From positions 244,790-308,789 of the forward strand of contig JAHJIJ010000006.1 of NCBI GenBank assembly GCA_018823325.1: DNA of 64,000 nucleotides, written 5' to 3'. Made by a program: the position numbers and the translations under genes. This document shows, in pieces, positions 23,580-31,631 of the stretch. The notes beneath the pieces were generated by a model. The model saw only the letters and a list, made by a program, of their open reading frames with translations, made no database searches and was not told the DNA's origin. The DNA comes from Alphaproteobacteria bacterium (GTDB lineage: Bacteria > Pseudomonadota > Alphaproteobacteria > Sphingomonadales > Sphingomonadaceae). How positions within the stretch are numbered: position 1 is the first letter of the stretch; each line of letters starts with the position of its first letter.

Positions 23580-25517
23580 TCAAGCCAGAGCGCTATCGTC
23601 CCCACAGGCATCGTGGATGGCTCTGGCGAGCTGGACCTGCAGGAAGGGCTTGCTCAGGCGGCTGATCCGGCCTGTCGGAAGCGCAATGCCTTCCCCATAT
23701 CCGCTGGCGATGATGATGGGGATGTCACTTTGCACTGCGGTTAGGGTGGCAGCAAGTTCGGTGCCGGTCATGCCCGGCATCGCCTGATCCGTGACAACGA
23801 GGTCGAAACCGCCAGTGTTGAATTTGGCAATGGCGTCGGCGCCATTGGACGCGCTGACGACCTCATGACCGAGATCTTCCAGCAGAGCGACGGTGTTCAT
23901 GAGAACCAGCGCATCATCATCGACGGCAAGCACGCGTAACGGGTGCAGGGCGGGCGGCGCGGTGTTGATGGGGGGTGAACCCGGCGTTGGTGCCTGCGAT
24001 GCGGCCTGCGGCAGCCACAGACGCGCAGTCGTGCCCTCGCCGGGCTGGCTCGATAGCATGAATACGCCGCCGATCTGCTGGGCAAACCCATGGACCATCG
24101 GCAAGCCAAGGCCGGTACCTTTGCCCACGTCCTTGGTTGTAAAGAACGGCTCGGTGGCTCGCCGAAGTGTGTCGGCGTTCATCCCGCAGCCTTTATCGGT
24201 TACGCTGAGCACGACATAGTGTCCTGCGCCGAGCCCGGAAATCTCATGAGTCCGAACGGTCTGCCGTTGGGCGCTGATGGTTATGGCCCCGCCCCCCGGC
24301 GTCGCGTCTCGCGCATTCACGGCAAGATTGAGGATCGCCATTTCGAGCTGGTTGGCGTCAGCCTTCACAGCGGGCAGGCCCAGCGGGATGGTCATGCTGA
24401 TCGGCCATTCCGGGCCGATGGATCGCTGCACCAGATCGGTCATGCCGCGTAGCAGTTCAGGGATATGCACACGGCCGATCGAAAGCTCCTGCCGGCGTGC
24501 GAAAGCCAGCATACGCTGCGTCAGGGTGGCGCCTCGGTCCACTGCCTGTACCGCATTGTCGATCAGCCGCAAAGTATCGGCTTGCTCAGGGATACGCTTG
24601 CGCAGAAGCGTAAGGCTGCTGCTGATTGCCATCAGCAGATTGTTGAAGTCGTGCGCCACGCCGCCGGTGAGTTGACCAAGCGCTTCCATCTTCTGGGATT
24701 GCGCCAAGGCCTCGCGTGCTTCATCGAGCGCGCGTTGTGTCTCGGCCCGTTCGGTGATGTCCCGCGTGATCTTCGCGAAGCCGACCAGTGTGCCGGTTTC
24801 ATCATGGATCGCCTCGATGACCACGCTGGCGCGGAACCGGTCGCCGCTCTTGCGCAGTCGCCAGACTTCTGCCGTGAACCGCCCCTCGTTGCGGGCGGTT
24901 TCCAGAGCGCGCTCAGGCTCGCCGGCGGCACGGGCTTCCTGCGGATAGAAGCGGGAGAAATGCTGCCCGATGATCTCTTCGCGTCGATAGCCCTTGATGC
25001 GTTCGGCTCCGGCATTCCAGCTTGAGATCATGCCCTGGGGGTCGAGCATGTAGATGGCATAATCCGTGACCGACTGGACGAGCAGGGCGAACTGCTCTTC
25101 GCTCTTGCGCAGCGCCTGCTCGGCCAGCTTGCGTTCGGTCAGGTCGCGCGTGATCTTGGCATAGCCGACCACCGCGCCGGTGGGATCACGAATGGGGTCA
25201 ATGACGACGTGGGCCCAGAAGCGCGTGCCATCCTTGCGCACGCGCCAGCCTTCCGCCTCGAACTTGCCTTGCGTCGCAGCCGTTTTCAGGGCGCGTTCCG
25301 GCAATCCGCTGGCGATGTCTTCGGGCGTATAGAAGCGCGAGAAGTGCTCGCCGATGATCTCTTCGGGCAAATAGCCCTTCAGCTTTTGTGCCCCGGCATT
25401 CCAGTTGGCGACGTGGCCCTGCGCATCTAGCATGTAGATGGCATAATCGGTGATCGCGTCGACAAGCTGCCGATAGCTCTCCAAGGATGAGGCCTTCAAA
25501 TCGTCCAATGCATGCAC
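23580..25517 (-). CDS. Hybrid sensor kinase: PAS-PAS-HisKA-HATPase-receiver
   Basis: A soluble cytoplasmic hybrid kinase of about 645 residues. Two near-identical PAS/PAC units (each with YAIYMLD.QG...WNAGA and a VGYAKITRD or VGFAKITRD tail) span about residues 15-260. A coiled linker leads to the phosphoacceptor His in GGVAHDFNNLLMAI. The ATPase shows NLAVNARDA and FFTTKDVGKGTGLGL, and a receiver with Asp in LVVTDQAMPG ends the protein. The start is uncertain: I use GTG 25517, since no ATG is near and further upstream the frame enters the aldehyde dehydrogenase gene on the other strand. The PAS repeat suggests an internal duplication. The input signal and partner regulator are unknown. Confidence 0.85.
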   Translation of the reverse strand: MHALDDLKASSLESYRQLVDAITDYAIYMLDAQGHVANWNAGAQKLKGYLPEEIIGEHFSRFYTPEDIASGLPERALKTAATQGKFEAEGWRVRKDGTRFWAHVVIDPIRDPTGAVVGYAKITRDLTERKLAEQALRKSEEQFALLVQSVTDYAIYMLDPQGMISSWNAGAERIKGYRREEIIGQHFSRFYPQEARAAGEPERALETARNEGRFTAEVWRLRKSGDRFRASVVIEAIHDETGTLVGFAKITRDITERAETQRALDEAREALAQSQKMEALGQLTGGVAHDFNNLLMAISSSLTLLRKRIPEQADTLRLIDNAVQAVDRGATLTQRMLAFARRQELSIGRVHIPELLRGMTDLVQRSIGPEWPISMTIPLGLPAVKADANQLEMAILNLAVNARDATPGGGAITISAQRQTVRTHEISGLGAGHYVVLSVTDKGCGMNADTLRRATEPFFTTKDVGKGTGLGLPMVHGFAQQIGGVFMLSSQPGEGTTARLWLPQAASQAPTPGSPPINTAPPALHPLRVLAVDDDALVLMNTVALLEDLGHEVVSASNGADAIAKFNTGGFDLVVTDQAMPGMTGTELAATLTAVQSDIPIIIASGYGEGIALPTGRISRLSKPFLQVQLARAIHDACGDDSALA

Positions 25518-25755
25518 GCCGTCATTCCGATTGCCCCAAAGTCCGTATTGCGCCCCAACGCGCGGTGCTTCTGCACGTTCCTTCTTTTTCCGCAGAGTCG
25601 ATCGTAGAACGCGATGAAGATATTTGCATCCTGAGGTTCCGCAAGGCAGAGGGGTGCGCAAGCCGTCGCTTGCAGCACGGATGGCCAACATGCTTGAGCC
25701 ATCCGTTGCAATGAGCGCGCTTACACTCGTCTTGAGAGAGCACTGGAGGAACGCC

Positions 25756-27156
25756 ATGGAATTCAACCGCAACAATCCCCTGACCGGCGAGGTCGCGTCC
25801 TCCGCGACTGCCATGAAGGCCGCTGATATTGCACCCATCGCAGCAAAGGCCGCCGAAGGCTTCAAGGTCTGGTCCGTCATGGGGCCGAATGCGCGCCGCG
25901 CCGTTCTGATGAAGGCCGCCACCGCGCTGGAATCGAAGAAGGATGCGTTCGTCGAAGCGATGATGGGCGAGATCGGCGCCACGGCGGGTTGGGCGATGTT
26001 CAACCACGGCCTGGCCGCCAGCATGATCCGTGAGGCCGCTTCGCTCACCACCCAGATCAATGGCGAGGTCATCCCCTCGGACAAGCCGGGCTGCCTCTCC
26101 ATGGCGCTGCGCGAGCCCGTTGGCGTCATCCTGGGCATTGCGCCCTGGAACGCGCCGATCATCCTCGGCGTGCGTGCGATTGCCACGCCGCTTGCCTGCG
26201 GCAATGCCGTCATCCTCAAGGCATCTGAATCCTGCCCGCGCACCCATGCGCTGATCATCGAGGCATTCGCCGAAGCCGGCTTCCCCGAGGGCGTGGTGAA
26301 CGTGGTCACCAACGCGCCGGAAGATGCCGCCGATGTCGTCGGCGCGCTCATAGATGCGCCGCAGGTCAAGCGCATCAACTTCACCGGCTCCACTGCCGTC
26401 GGCAAGATCATCGCCAAGCGCGCTGCCGAGCATCTCAAGCCCGTGCTGCTCGAACTGGGCGGCAAGGCGCCGCTCGTGATCCTCGAGGATGCCGATCTGG
26501 ATGAGGCCGTGAAGGCCGCCGCCTTCGGTGCCTTCATGAACCAGGGCCAGATCTGCATGTCGACCGAGCGGATCATCGTCGTCGATGCCGTGGCCGATGC
26601 GTTCGCCGCCAAGTTCAAGGAGAAGGTCTCCGCCATGCCCGTGGGCGATCCACGTCAGGGCAACACCCCGCTCGGCGCGGTGGTGGACACCAAGACCGTC
26701 GCCCACTGCAAGAGCCTCATCGAGGACGCGCTGGCCAAGGGCGCAACGCAGCTCACTGGCGGCGAGACGACGCAGAATGTGCTCATGCCCGCTCATGTCA
26801 TCGACAAGGTGACGCCAGACATGAAGTTGTTCCGCGACGAGAGCTTCGGCCCGGTCGTCGGCATAATCCGCGCCCGCGACACCGAACATGCGGTCGAGCT
26901 GGCCAACGACACCGAATATGGTCTCTCAGCGTCCGTGTTCACCAAGGACATCGCCAAGGGCCTCGGCATTGCCCGTCGCATCGAATCCGGCATCTGCCAC
27001 GTCAACGGCCCGACCGTGCACGACGAAGCCCAGATGCCCTTCGGCGGCGTCAAGGGCTCGGGCTATGGCCGCTTCGGCGGCAAGGCCGGCATCGACAGCT
27101 TCACCGAGCTGCGCTGGGTGACGGTCGAGACCCAGCCGGGCCACTTCCCGATCTGA
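25756..27156 (+). CDS. Aromatic aldehyde dehydrogenase, vanillin dehydrogenase (LigV)-like
   Basis: A 466-residue NAD-dependent aldehyde dehydrogenase that probably oxidises vanillin or related benzaldehydes to the acids. The fold is shown by GVILGIAPWNAPIILG, INFTGSTAVGK, LLELGGKAP and the catalytic Cys in MNQGQICMSTER. The C-terminal NGPTVHDEAQMPFGGVKGSGYGRFGG is typical of the vanillin/salicylaldehyde dehydrogenase branch. GGAGG precedes ATG 25756. It is divergent from the hybrid kinase and followed by a strong terminator, so monocistronic. Proximity to pobA (protocatechuate formation) fits lignin-monomer catabolism. Aldehyde preference is inferred. Confidence 0.86.
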   Translation: MEFNRNNPLTGEVASSATAMKAADIAPIAAKAAEGFKVWSVMGPNARRAVLMKAATALESKKDAFVEAMMGEIGATAGWAMFNHGLAASMIREAASLTTQINGEVIPSDKPGCLSMALREPVGVILGIAPWNAPIILGVRAIATPLACGNAVILKASESCPRTHALIIEAFAEAGFPEGVVNVVTNAPEDAADVVGALIDAPQVKRINFTGSTAVGKIIAKRAAEHLKPVLLELGGKAPLVILEDADLDEAVKAAAFGAFMNQGQICMSTERIIVVDAVADAFAAKFKEKVSAMPVGDPRQGNTPLGAVVDTKTVAHCKSLIEDALAKGATQLTGGETTQNVLMPAHVIDKVTPDMKLFRDESFGPVVGIIRARDTEHAVELANDTEYGLSASVFTKDIAKGLGIARRIESGICHVNGPTVHDEAQMPFGGVKGSGYGRFGGKAGIDSFTELRWVTVETQPGHFPI

Positions 27157-27183
27157 TCGGATCGAGAACAACATGATATCCGG

Positions 27184-27220
27184 AGCCCGCGCTTTCCGAG
27201 AAGGAGGCGCGGGCTTTTTT
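27184..27220 (+). terminator. Rho-independent terminator
   Basis: AGCCCGCGC and GCGCGGGCT form a nine-pair stem with a 14-base loop, directly followed by six T. It ends the aldehyde dehydrogenase transcript. Confidence 0.92.
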
Positions 27221-27358
27221 CGTTCGTGTCGCTCGATGCAAAGGGCGCGCAAGGGGTTTCGGTTGTAACACCGAAAATGTCTCAGAAAATTGGGAATGTC
27301 CGCTTTCAGGGGACTCTGGTTGCAGGCTGTATGGCCAGTCGTGTGTGGCGGTCGTTTT

Positions 27359-27465
27359 CCTACCCACTCCGTTCGGGCTGAGCTTGTCGAAGCCCTGTCC
27401 TTCTCCTTTGAAACGTGGGCAGAAGAAGGACAGCCCTTCGACAAGCGCAGGGCGAATGGGTGGTA
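27359..27465. repeat. REP-like palindromic repeat, copy 1
   Basis: CCGTTCGGGCTGAGCTTGTC followed by GAAGCCCTGTCCTTCT has its complement AGAAGGACAGCCCTTCGACA about 20 bases later, making a long imperfect hairpin. Nearly the same sequence recurs at 37158, and diverged at 44371; one arm recurs at 49668. Confidence 0.85.
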
Positions 27466-27468
27466 AGG

Positions 27469-27514
27469 CAATGGCAGCTATGTTGTCGTGTCCGGACAGG
27501 CTGCTTTTATTGCC
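27469..27514 (-). repeat. Copy of the island intergenic repeat (inverted)
   Basis: Read on the minus strand this is AAAAGCAGCCTGTCCGGACA then CGACAACATAG. It matches the element AAAAGCGGACTTTCCGGACA that separates genes in the 58-61 kb island. TGTCCGCTTTC at 27297 may be the other end. Confidence 0.7.
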
Positions 27515-27648
27515 AAAGGCGGTATATCGGCCACGCCCGCTTTTGCACGCCGGTGAACGACCGGCGAGTGGCAAGTTTGCCGTGGAAAGCGGACCTTGGC
27601 GCTGCGGCAGCGCTCACTTATAGCATCGTAGCAATTCGGGGGGCTGCC

Positions 27649-28182
27649 GTGGCTAATTCAACTCGCCGTAAACGCGTAAACCTCAGAAAGGGGGACGTAT
27701 TCGAAATACCCTTGCCCAACGGAAGGTTCGGCTACGGAATCGTGTTGAAGCAAGGCGGACTTCCCGGCGGTGGGGCACCTTATATCGTTATTTTTCGCTC
27801 GGCATTCGACCAGCGGCCCCGCGTGGTCCAAATTGCAAGCGAAGAGGTGGCGCTTCAAGGCTGGACGACTGACGCGCTCATTTACCACGACCGGTGGAAA
27901 GTAATTGAACGCGACGTACCCGTTCCAGCCATTCAATTTCCCAACTTCAAAATCGAGAGTGAGGGCAAGTTCTACGTCGTCGACGTGGACGGTGAGTTTA
28001 TCGGCTTGGCCACACAGCGAGAGATGGAATTGCTCAACTATCGGTTCAGCAGCACGGCGGCCATTTTCCAAGATGCCTTCGAGGCCTTGCACGAGTTCGG
28101 AAAATGGAAGGAACACTTCGACAAGCTTACACCGGCCTACGCGCAATCACACATCACTCGGCCAGCCGCCATGCTGGGCTAA
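27649..28182 (+). CDS. Imm26-like (immunity protein 26 family) protein
   Basis: A 177-residue cytoplasmic protein. The N-terminal KRVNLRKGDVFEIPLPNGRFGYGIVL is the pattern I associate with the Immunity protein 26 family, linked to polymorphic toxins. No toxin is visible beside it. The gene is flanked on the left by two repeat elements and on the right by pobR, suggesting that it arrived by insertion. The start is GTG 27649 after a G-rich stretch; no ATG is available nearby. Coding status is good, since the homologous motif and a long frame agree. The immunity role is only family-based, and it may be a domesticated orphan. Confidence 0.7.
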   Translation: MANSTRRKRVNLRKGDVFEIPLPNGRFGYGIVLKQGGLPGGGAPYIVIFRSAFDQRPRVVQIASEEVALQGWTTDALIYHDRWKVIERDVPVPAIQFPNFKIESEGKFYVVDVDGEFIGLATQREMELLNYRFSSTAAIFQDAFEALHEFGKWKEHFDKLTPAYAQSHITRPAAMLG

Positions 28183-28305
28183 TGGCCACTTGTCCTCGAG
28201 TCCGGACCATCCGCCTGTGGACCAAGAACTACAAGGAGCTGCCATCAGAATTCGTCTGCGCGACCGTGTCTTCCAGCCCTCAAGAGCCTGCGAGCGGGAG
28301 CGCCC

Positions 28306-29190
28306 TCACTCCTCCGCCCGCTGCTTCTCCATGCCCGGTGCACGCCCGGTCATCCGCTTGTAGAAGCGCGAGAAATAGGATGGGTCCTCGAAGCCCAGCT
28401 CCGCCGCCACTTCGCTGCAGCTTGCATTGGTGAAGCGCAGCAGTCGCCGCGCCTCGAACAGCAATCGGCGGTTGACGATCTGCAGCGGCGTCATGCCGAA
28501 GTTCGCCTGCGTCTGCCGCGAGAGTGTGCGGACGGTGCAGTGCAGACGCTGCGCATAATGCTCGATGGGACGGTGTTCGCGATAGCTGGCTTCGACCAGC
28601 GTACGGAAGCGTTCGGCAAGTCCACCCTGCGCCCCGCCGACATTCTGCGCAGCGGCCATCGTCGTGCGCAGCCAGGCCTCGGCTAGGGCATGGTGCAGCC
28701 GGTGGCCATTGGGGTCGAACCTGTCCCGCTCGGCATCGACCAGCGCCGTGCCCAGCATGTTCAGCCGTGCCGTCAGCGCTGTGTCAGGCTGCAGCATCGT
28801 CGGTGCGCGCAGATGCCGTCCAAGCGCGTCCTGCCGGGCGAGGCTGTCCACAAAATCCTGTGAGGCCGTCACCACGAACCCTTCCACATCCGGCGAGAAA
28901 CGGAAGCCGTGGACGATCCCGCTCGGCGCGCAGACCAGCAGCGGGCCATTCTCTCGCCGGTCGGCCCCGGCCAGATGCAGCCGCACTTCGCCCCGCGCCA
29001 CAAACAGAATCTGCGAGAGGCCCGAGTGGATATGCGGGGAGATTTCCCAGTCATAGCGGCGGCTGCGCACCGCGATCGTTTCGGCGTGGAAAAAGTCCTC
29101 GCGCTGCGGCGCGGCGCTATCGCCATAAAGGTCATAGGCCGGGACCGAGTGCGCGACCGACGCGGGGAGGGGGCGGGTGAGAGTAGTCAT
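28306..29190 (-). CDS. pobR: AraC-family transcriptional activator, PobR-like
   Basis: A 294-residue regulator likely activating pobA in response to 4-hydroxybenzoate. The N-terminal cupin-type sensing domain (HIHSGLSQILFVARGEVRLHLAG) is followed by the two helix-turn-helix units of AraC (about 195-290), including CSEVAAELGFEDPSYFSRFYKRMTG. It is divergent from pobA across 93 bases, the standard arrangement for AraC-type PobR. Length is normal. The ATG at 29190 is the first plausible start; the frame stays open upstream but opposite pobA. Confidence 0.88.
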   Translation of the reverse strand: MTTLTRPLPASVAHSVPAYDLYGDSAAPQREDFFHAETIAVRSRRYDWEISPHIHSGLSQILFVARGEVRLHLAGADRRENGPLLVCAPSGIVHGFRFSPDVEGFVVTASQDFVDSLARQDALGRHLRAPTMLQPDTALTARLNMLGTALVDAERDRFDPNGHRLHHALAEAWLRTTMAAAQNVGGAQGGLAERFRTLVEASYREHRPIEHYAQRLHCTVRTLSRQTQANFGMTPLQIVNRRLLFEARRLLRFTNASCSEVAAELGFEDPSYFSRFYKRMTGRAPGMEKQRAEE

Positions 29191-29283
29191 GTCCGGAAAG
29201 TACCAGAGCTTGTCGCAACTGTCCCTTCCCAAATGAACGCGCTCATGCGGATATGCGGTCAAGAGTCTTTGAGGAGGACAAGA

Positions 29284-30450
29284 ATGACACAGGTTTGCAT
29301 CATTGGCGCCGGCCCGTCCGGTTTGCTGCTCGGCCACCTGCTGCGTGCCGAGGGTATCGATTGCGTGGTGCTGGAGCGCCAGACGCCCGACTATGTGCTG
29401 GGCCGCATCCGTGCCGGCGTGCTGGAGCGCGTGACGGTCGAGCTGATGGAGCGCCTCGGTCTCGATGCCCGGCTGAAAGCTGAAGGGCTGGTGCATGACG
29501 GCTTCAATCTCGCTGATGGCGAGCGGCTGATCCGCATCGATATCGCCAAGCTCACCGGCGGCCATGTCGTCGTGTACGGCCAGACCGAGCTGACCAAGGA
29601 CCTCATGGATGCTTGCGGCGAGCGTGGGCTGGAGGTGGTCTACGAGGCCTCCGATGTCGCCCTCCACGAGATCGAGAGCGACAAACCCTATGTCACCTAC
29701 AATAAGGATGGCCGCGAACACCGTATCGATGCGCGCATCATCGTTGGTTGCGATGGCTATCATGGCCCCAGTCGCAAGGCGATCCCGGCCGGTGTCGGCA
29801 AGGAGTATGAGCGCGAATATCCCTTTGGCTGGCTCGGCATCCTGGCCGATGTGCCGCCCTGCAATCATGAACTGATCTACGCCAATCACGAGCGCGGCTT
29901 TGCGCTGGCCTCCATGCGCAGCGAGACGCGCAGCCGCTATTATGTGGACGTGCCGCTCACCGAGAAGATCGAGGACTGGTCGGACGATCGCATCTGGGAC
30001 GAGCTGGCGATCCGCCTTGGCCCGGATGCCGCGGCGCACATCACGCGCGGCCCGGCACTGGAGAAGTCCATCGCCCCGTTGCGCTCCTTCGTCTTCGCGC
30101 CGATGCGCCATGGCAATCTGCTGCTCTGCGGCGACAGCGCCCACATCGTGCCGCCCACCGGCGCCAAGGGTCTAAATCTCGCCGCCAGCGACGTGCATTA
30201 TGCCGCCGCCGCGCTGTCCGCCTTCTTCAAGCGCAATGATGCCGATGCCGTGGCCGGCTATTCGGACAAGGCGCTCGCCCGCGTGTGGAAGGCCGAGCGG
30301 TTCAGCTGGTCGCTCACCCGCCTCATGCACCGCTTCCCCGAAGACGGCCCCTTCGAGCGCGCCATGCAGGTCGCCGAGCTGGATTACATCGCCAGCAGCG
30401 TCGCCGCGCAGACAAGCATTGCGGAGAATTATGTGGGGCTGCCGGTCTGA
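29284..30450 (+). CDS. pobA: 4-hydroxybenzoate 3-monooxygenase
   Basis: A class A flavin monooxygenase converting 4-hydroxybenzoate to protocatechuate with NADPH and O2. Visible are the FAD site CIIGAGPSGLLLG, the DG motif GCDGYHG and the third FAD motif LLLCGDSAHIVPPTGAKG. The 388-residue length is close to the 394 of the Pseudomonas enzyme, and the sequence is family-typical through the substrate region (RIRAGVLE). GAGGAGG precedes ATG 29284. Divergent pobR supports the identity. It converges with an SDR gene. No protocatechuate ring-cleavage genes are in this window. Confidence 0.95.
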   Translation: MTQVCIIGAGPSGLLLGHLLRAEGIDCVVLERQTPDYVLGRIRAGVLERVTVELMERLGLDARLKAEGLVHDGFNLADGERLIRIDIAKLTGGHVVVYGQTELTKDLMDACGERGLEVVYEASDVALHEIESDKPYVTYNKDGREHRIDARIIVGCDGYHGPSRKAIPAGVGKEYEREYPFGWLGILADVPPCNHELIYANHERGFALASMRSETRSRYYVDVPLTEKIEDWSDDRIWDELAIRLGPDAAAHITRGPALEKSIAPLRSFVFAPMRHGNLLLCGDSAHIVPPTGAKGLNLAASDVHYAAAALSAFFKRNDADAVAGYSDKALARVWKAERFSWSLTRLMHRFPEDGPFERAMQVAELDYIASSVAAQTSIAENYVGLPV

Positions 30451-30516
30451 CGAGCCCAAGCGCGCAGAAGGTCAGCTGCTGAAAGCTGGACGCAGCTTGA
30501 CCATATTGCGCGCCGC

Positions 30517-31278
30517 TCACAGTTCCACGCAGCCGCCATCCACATAAAGGTCGATGCCAGTGATGAAGCTCGCTTCATCACTGGCGAGGAACAGCACGGC
30601 TCGCGCAATTTCCTCGGGCGTGCCCATGCGCTTCATTGGGATCGCATCGGTCATCATCGTGCGCATACCCGCCACGGCTTCGGGCGGTAGACCGGAGCGG
30701 TTGATGATCGGCGTCTCCGTCGGCCCCGGGCTGACCATGTTGACACGGATGCCCCTGCCGATCAGTTCCGCGCCCAGGGTTCTTGCTACCGCGCGTAATC
30801 CGGCCTTGGCTGCGGCATACATGACGTTGCCCGGCACCGCCGCGACCGATCCGATCGAGCCGGTGATGACGATTGCACTTTCACGGCCGCCGCTGCCACT
30901 CTGACCCATCAGCGGCAGCGCTTTCTGCACGGCGAAGAAGCAGCCGCGCAGGTTCACATCGTGCACCTCGTCCCACTGCTCCGGGGTGACCTCGTCCACG
31001 GGCGCGAAGGCGCCGATCCCGGCATTGACGAACAGTATATCGATCCGCCCGTGCGCTTCACGGATCGCCGCGAGCACCGCGTCATTGCTGTCGATGTCGG
31101 CAATGTCTGCCCGGAAGCCCTGCGCTCTCGGAATCGCGGCCACCGTTTCGTCAATTGTTGCTTGTGACCGCCCGGTCAGGAAGACATGGGCACCCTCCGC
31201 CGCAAAGCCTTCAGCGGCCGCCCGCCCGATCCCGCTGTTCCCGCCAATGACGAGCACCACCTTGTCCTTGAACCGCAT
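30517..31278 (-). CDS. SDR family oxidoreductase
   Basis: A 253-residue classical short-chain dehydrogenase, tetrameric and cytoplasmic. The cofactor motif GGNSGIGRA (with GGNSGIG in place of TGxxxGIG), NAG in VNAGIGAF, the catalytic Ser in VITGSIGS and the YxxxK in YAAAKAGLR are all present. DLYVDGGCVEL closes the fold. ATG 31278 has GGGAGAG upstream. It faces pobA tail-to-tail. The substrate is unknown; an alcohol or ketone in aromatic or steroid catabolism would fit the neighbourhood. Confidence 0.88.
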   Translation of the reverse strand: MRFKDKVVLVIGGNSGIGRAAAEGFAAEGAHVFLTGRSQATIDETVAAIPRAQGFRADIADIDSNDAVLAAIREAHGRIDILFVNAGIGAFAPVDEVTPEQWDEVHDVNLRGCFFAVQKALPLMGQSGSGGRESAIVITGSIGSVAAVPGNVMYAAAKAGLRAVARTLGAELIGRGIRVNMVSPGPTETPIINRSGLPPEAVAGMRTMMTDAIPMKRMGTPEEIARAVLFLASDEASFITGIDLYVDGGCVEL

Positions 31279-31393
31279 CGCTCTCTCCCGTTGATTTTGT
31301 CCGCAGCCTAGCGGCGCGGAAGGGAGAGGGGAACGGATGATTTTGGGCATGTATCGTGGTTGCTCAGCAGGAGCGGGCGGTCCCGCGCGCGCC

Positions 31394-31570
31394 TCAATCC
31401 TCAGCTTTCAGCACCCGCATGCCCTTGGTTCGGCTGGTCAGGTGATAATCGCGACATAGCGCGCAGCGATAGGGCCGCAGCGTCACCTGCGCGCGCAGGG
31501 CTGCGGCGCGAGCTTCAGCCTCGCTGGCGTAGCGCCTTTTCTTCGCACAGATGCCGAGCCGTGTACGCAT
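31394..31570 (-). CDS. Small Cys/His-containing protein, 58 residues
   Basis: A short basic protein with a Cys near residue 8, then CALC and a following His (YRCALCRDYHLTS). It looks like a small zinc ribbon, possibly nucleic-acid binding. GGGAAG precedes ATG 31570; an ATG 17 codons further upstream is the alternative. The gene is squeezed between an SDR and the alpha-glucosidase, opposite to the latter. I recall similar small proteins as common in sphingomonads but know no function. Confidence 0.55.
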   Translation of the reverse strand: MRTRLGICAKKRRYASEAEARAAALRAQVTLRPYRCALCRDYHLTSRTKGMRVLKAED

Positions 31571-31631
31571 TTCTTCCCACAACGCCGCCTGCCAATTGCC
31601 AGCGCCCTGCTTCCCATGCACCTTGGCGCCG

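Noticed and set aside
25518..26636. Long open extension of the hybrid kinase frame over the aldehyde dehydrogenase gene
   Set aside because: It is antisense to a well-conserved ALDH and its translation has no recognisable domain. GC-rich codon bias often leaves such antisense frames open.
27359..27465. Palindromic repeats considered as a CRISPR fragment
   Set aside because: They are dispersed single hairpins with no regular spacers and no cas genes.
29191..30144. N-terminal extension of PobR antisense to pobA
   Set aside because: It lies wholly opposite pobA, and PobR-like proteins start at MTTLTRPL (29190).
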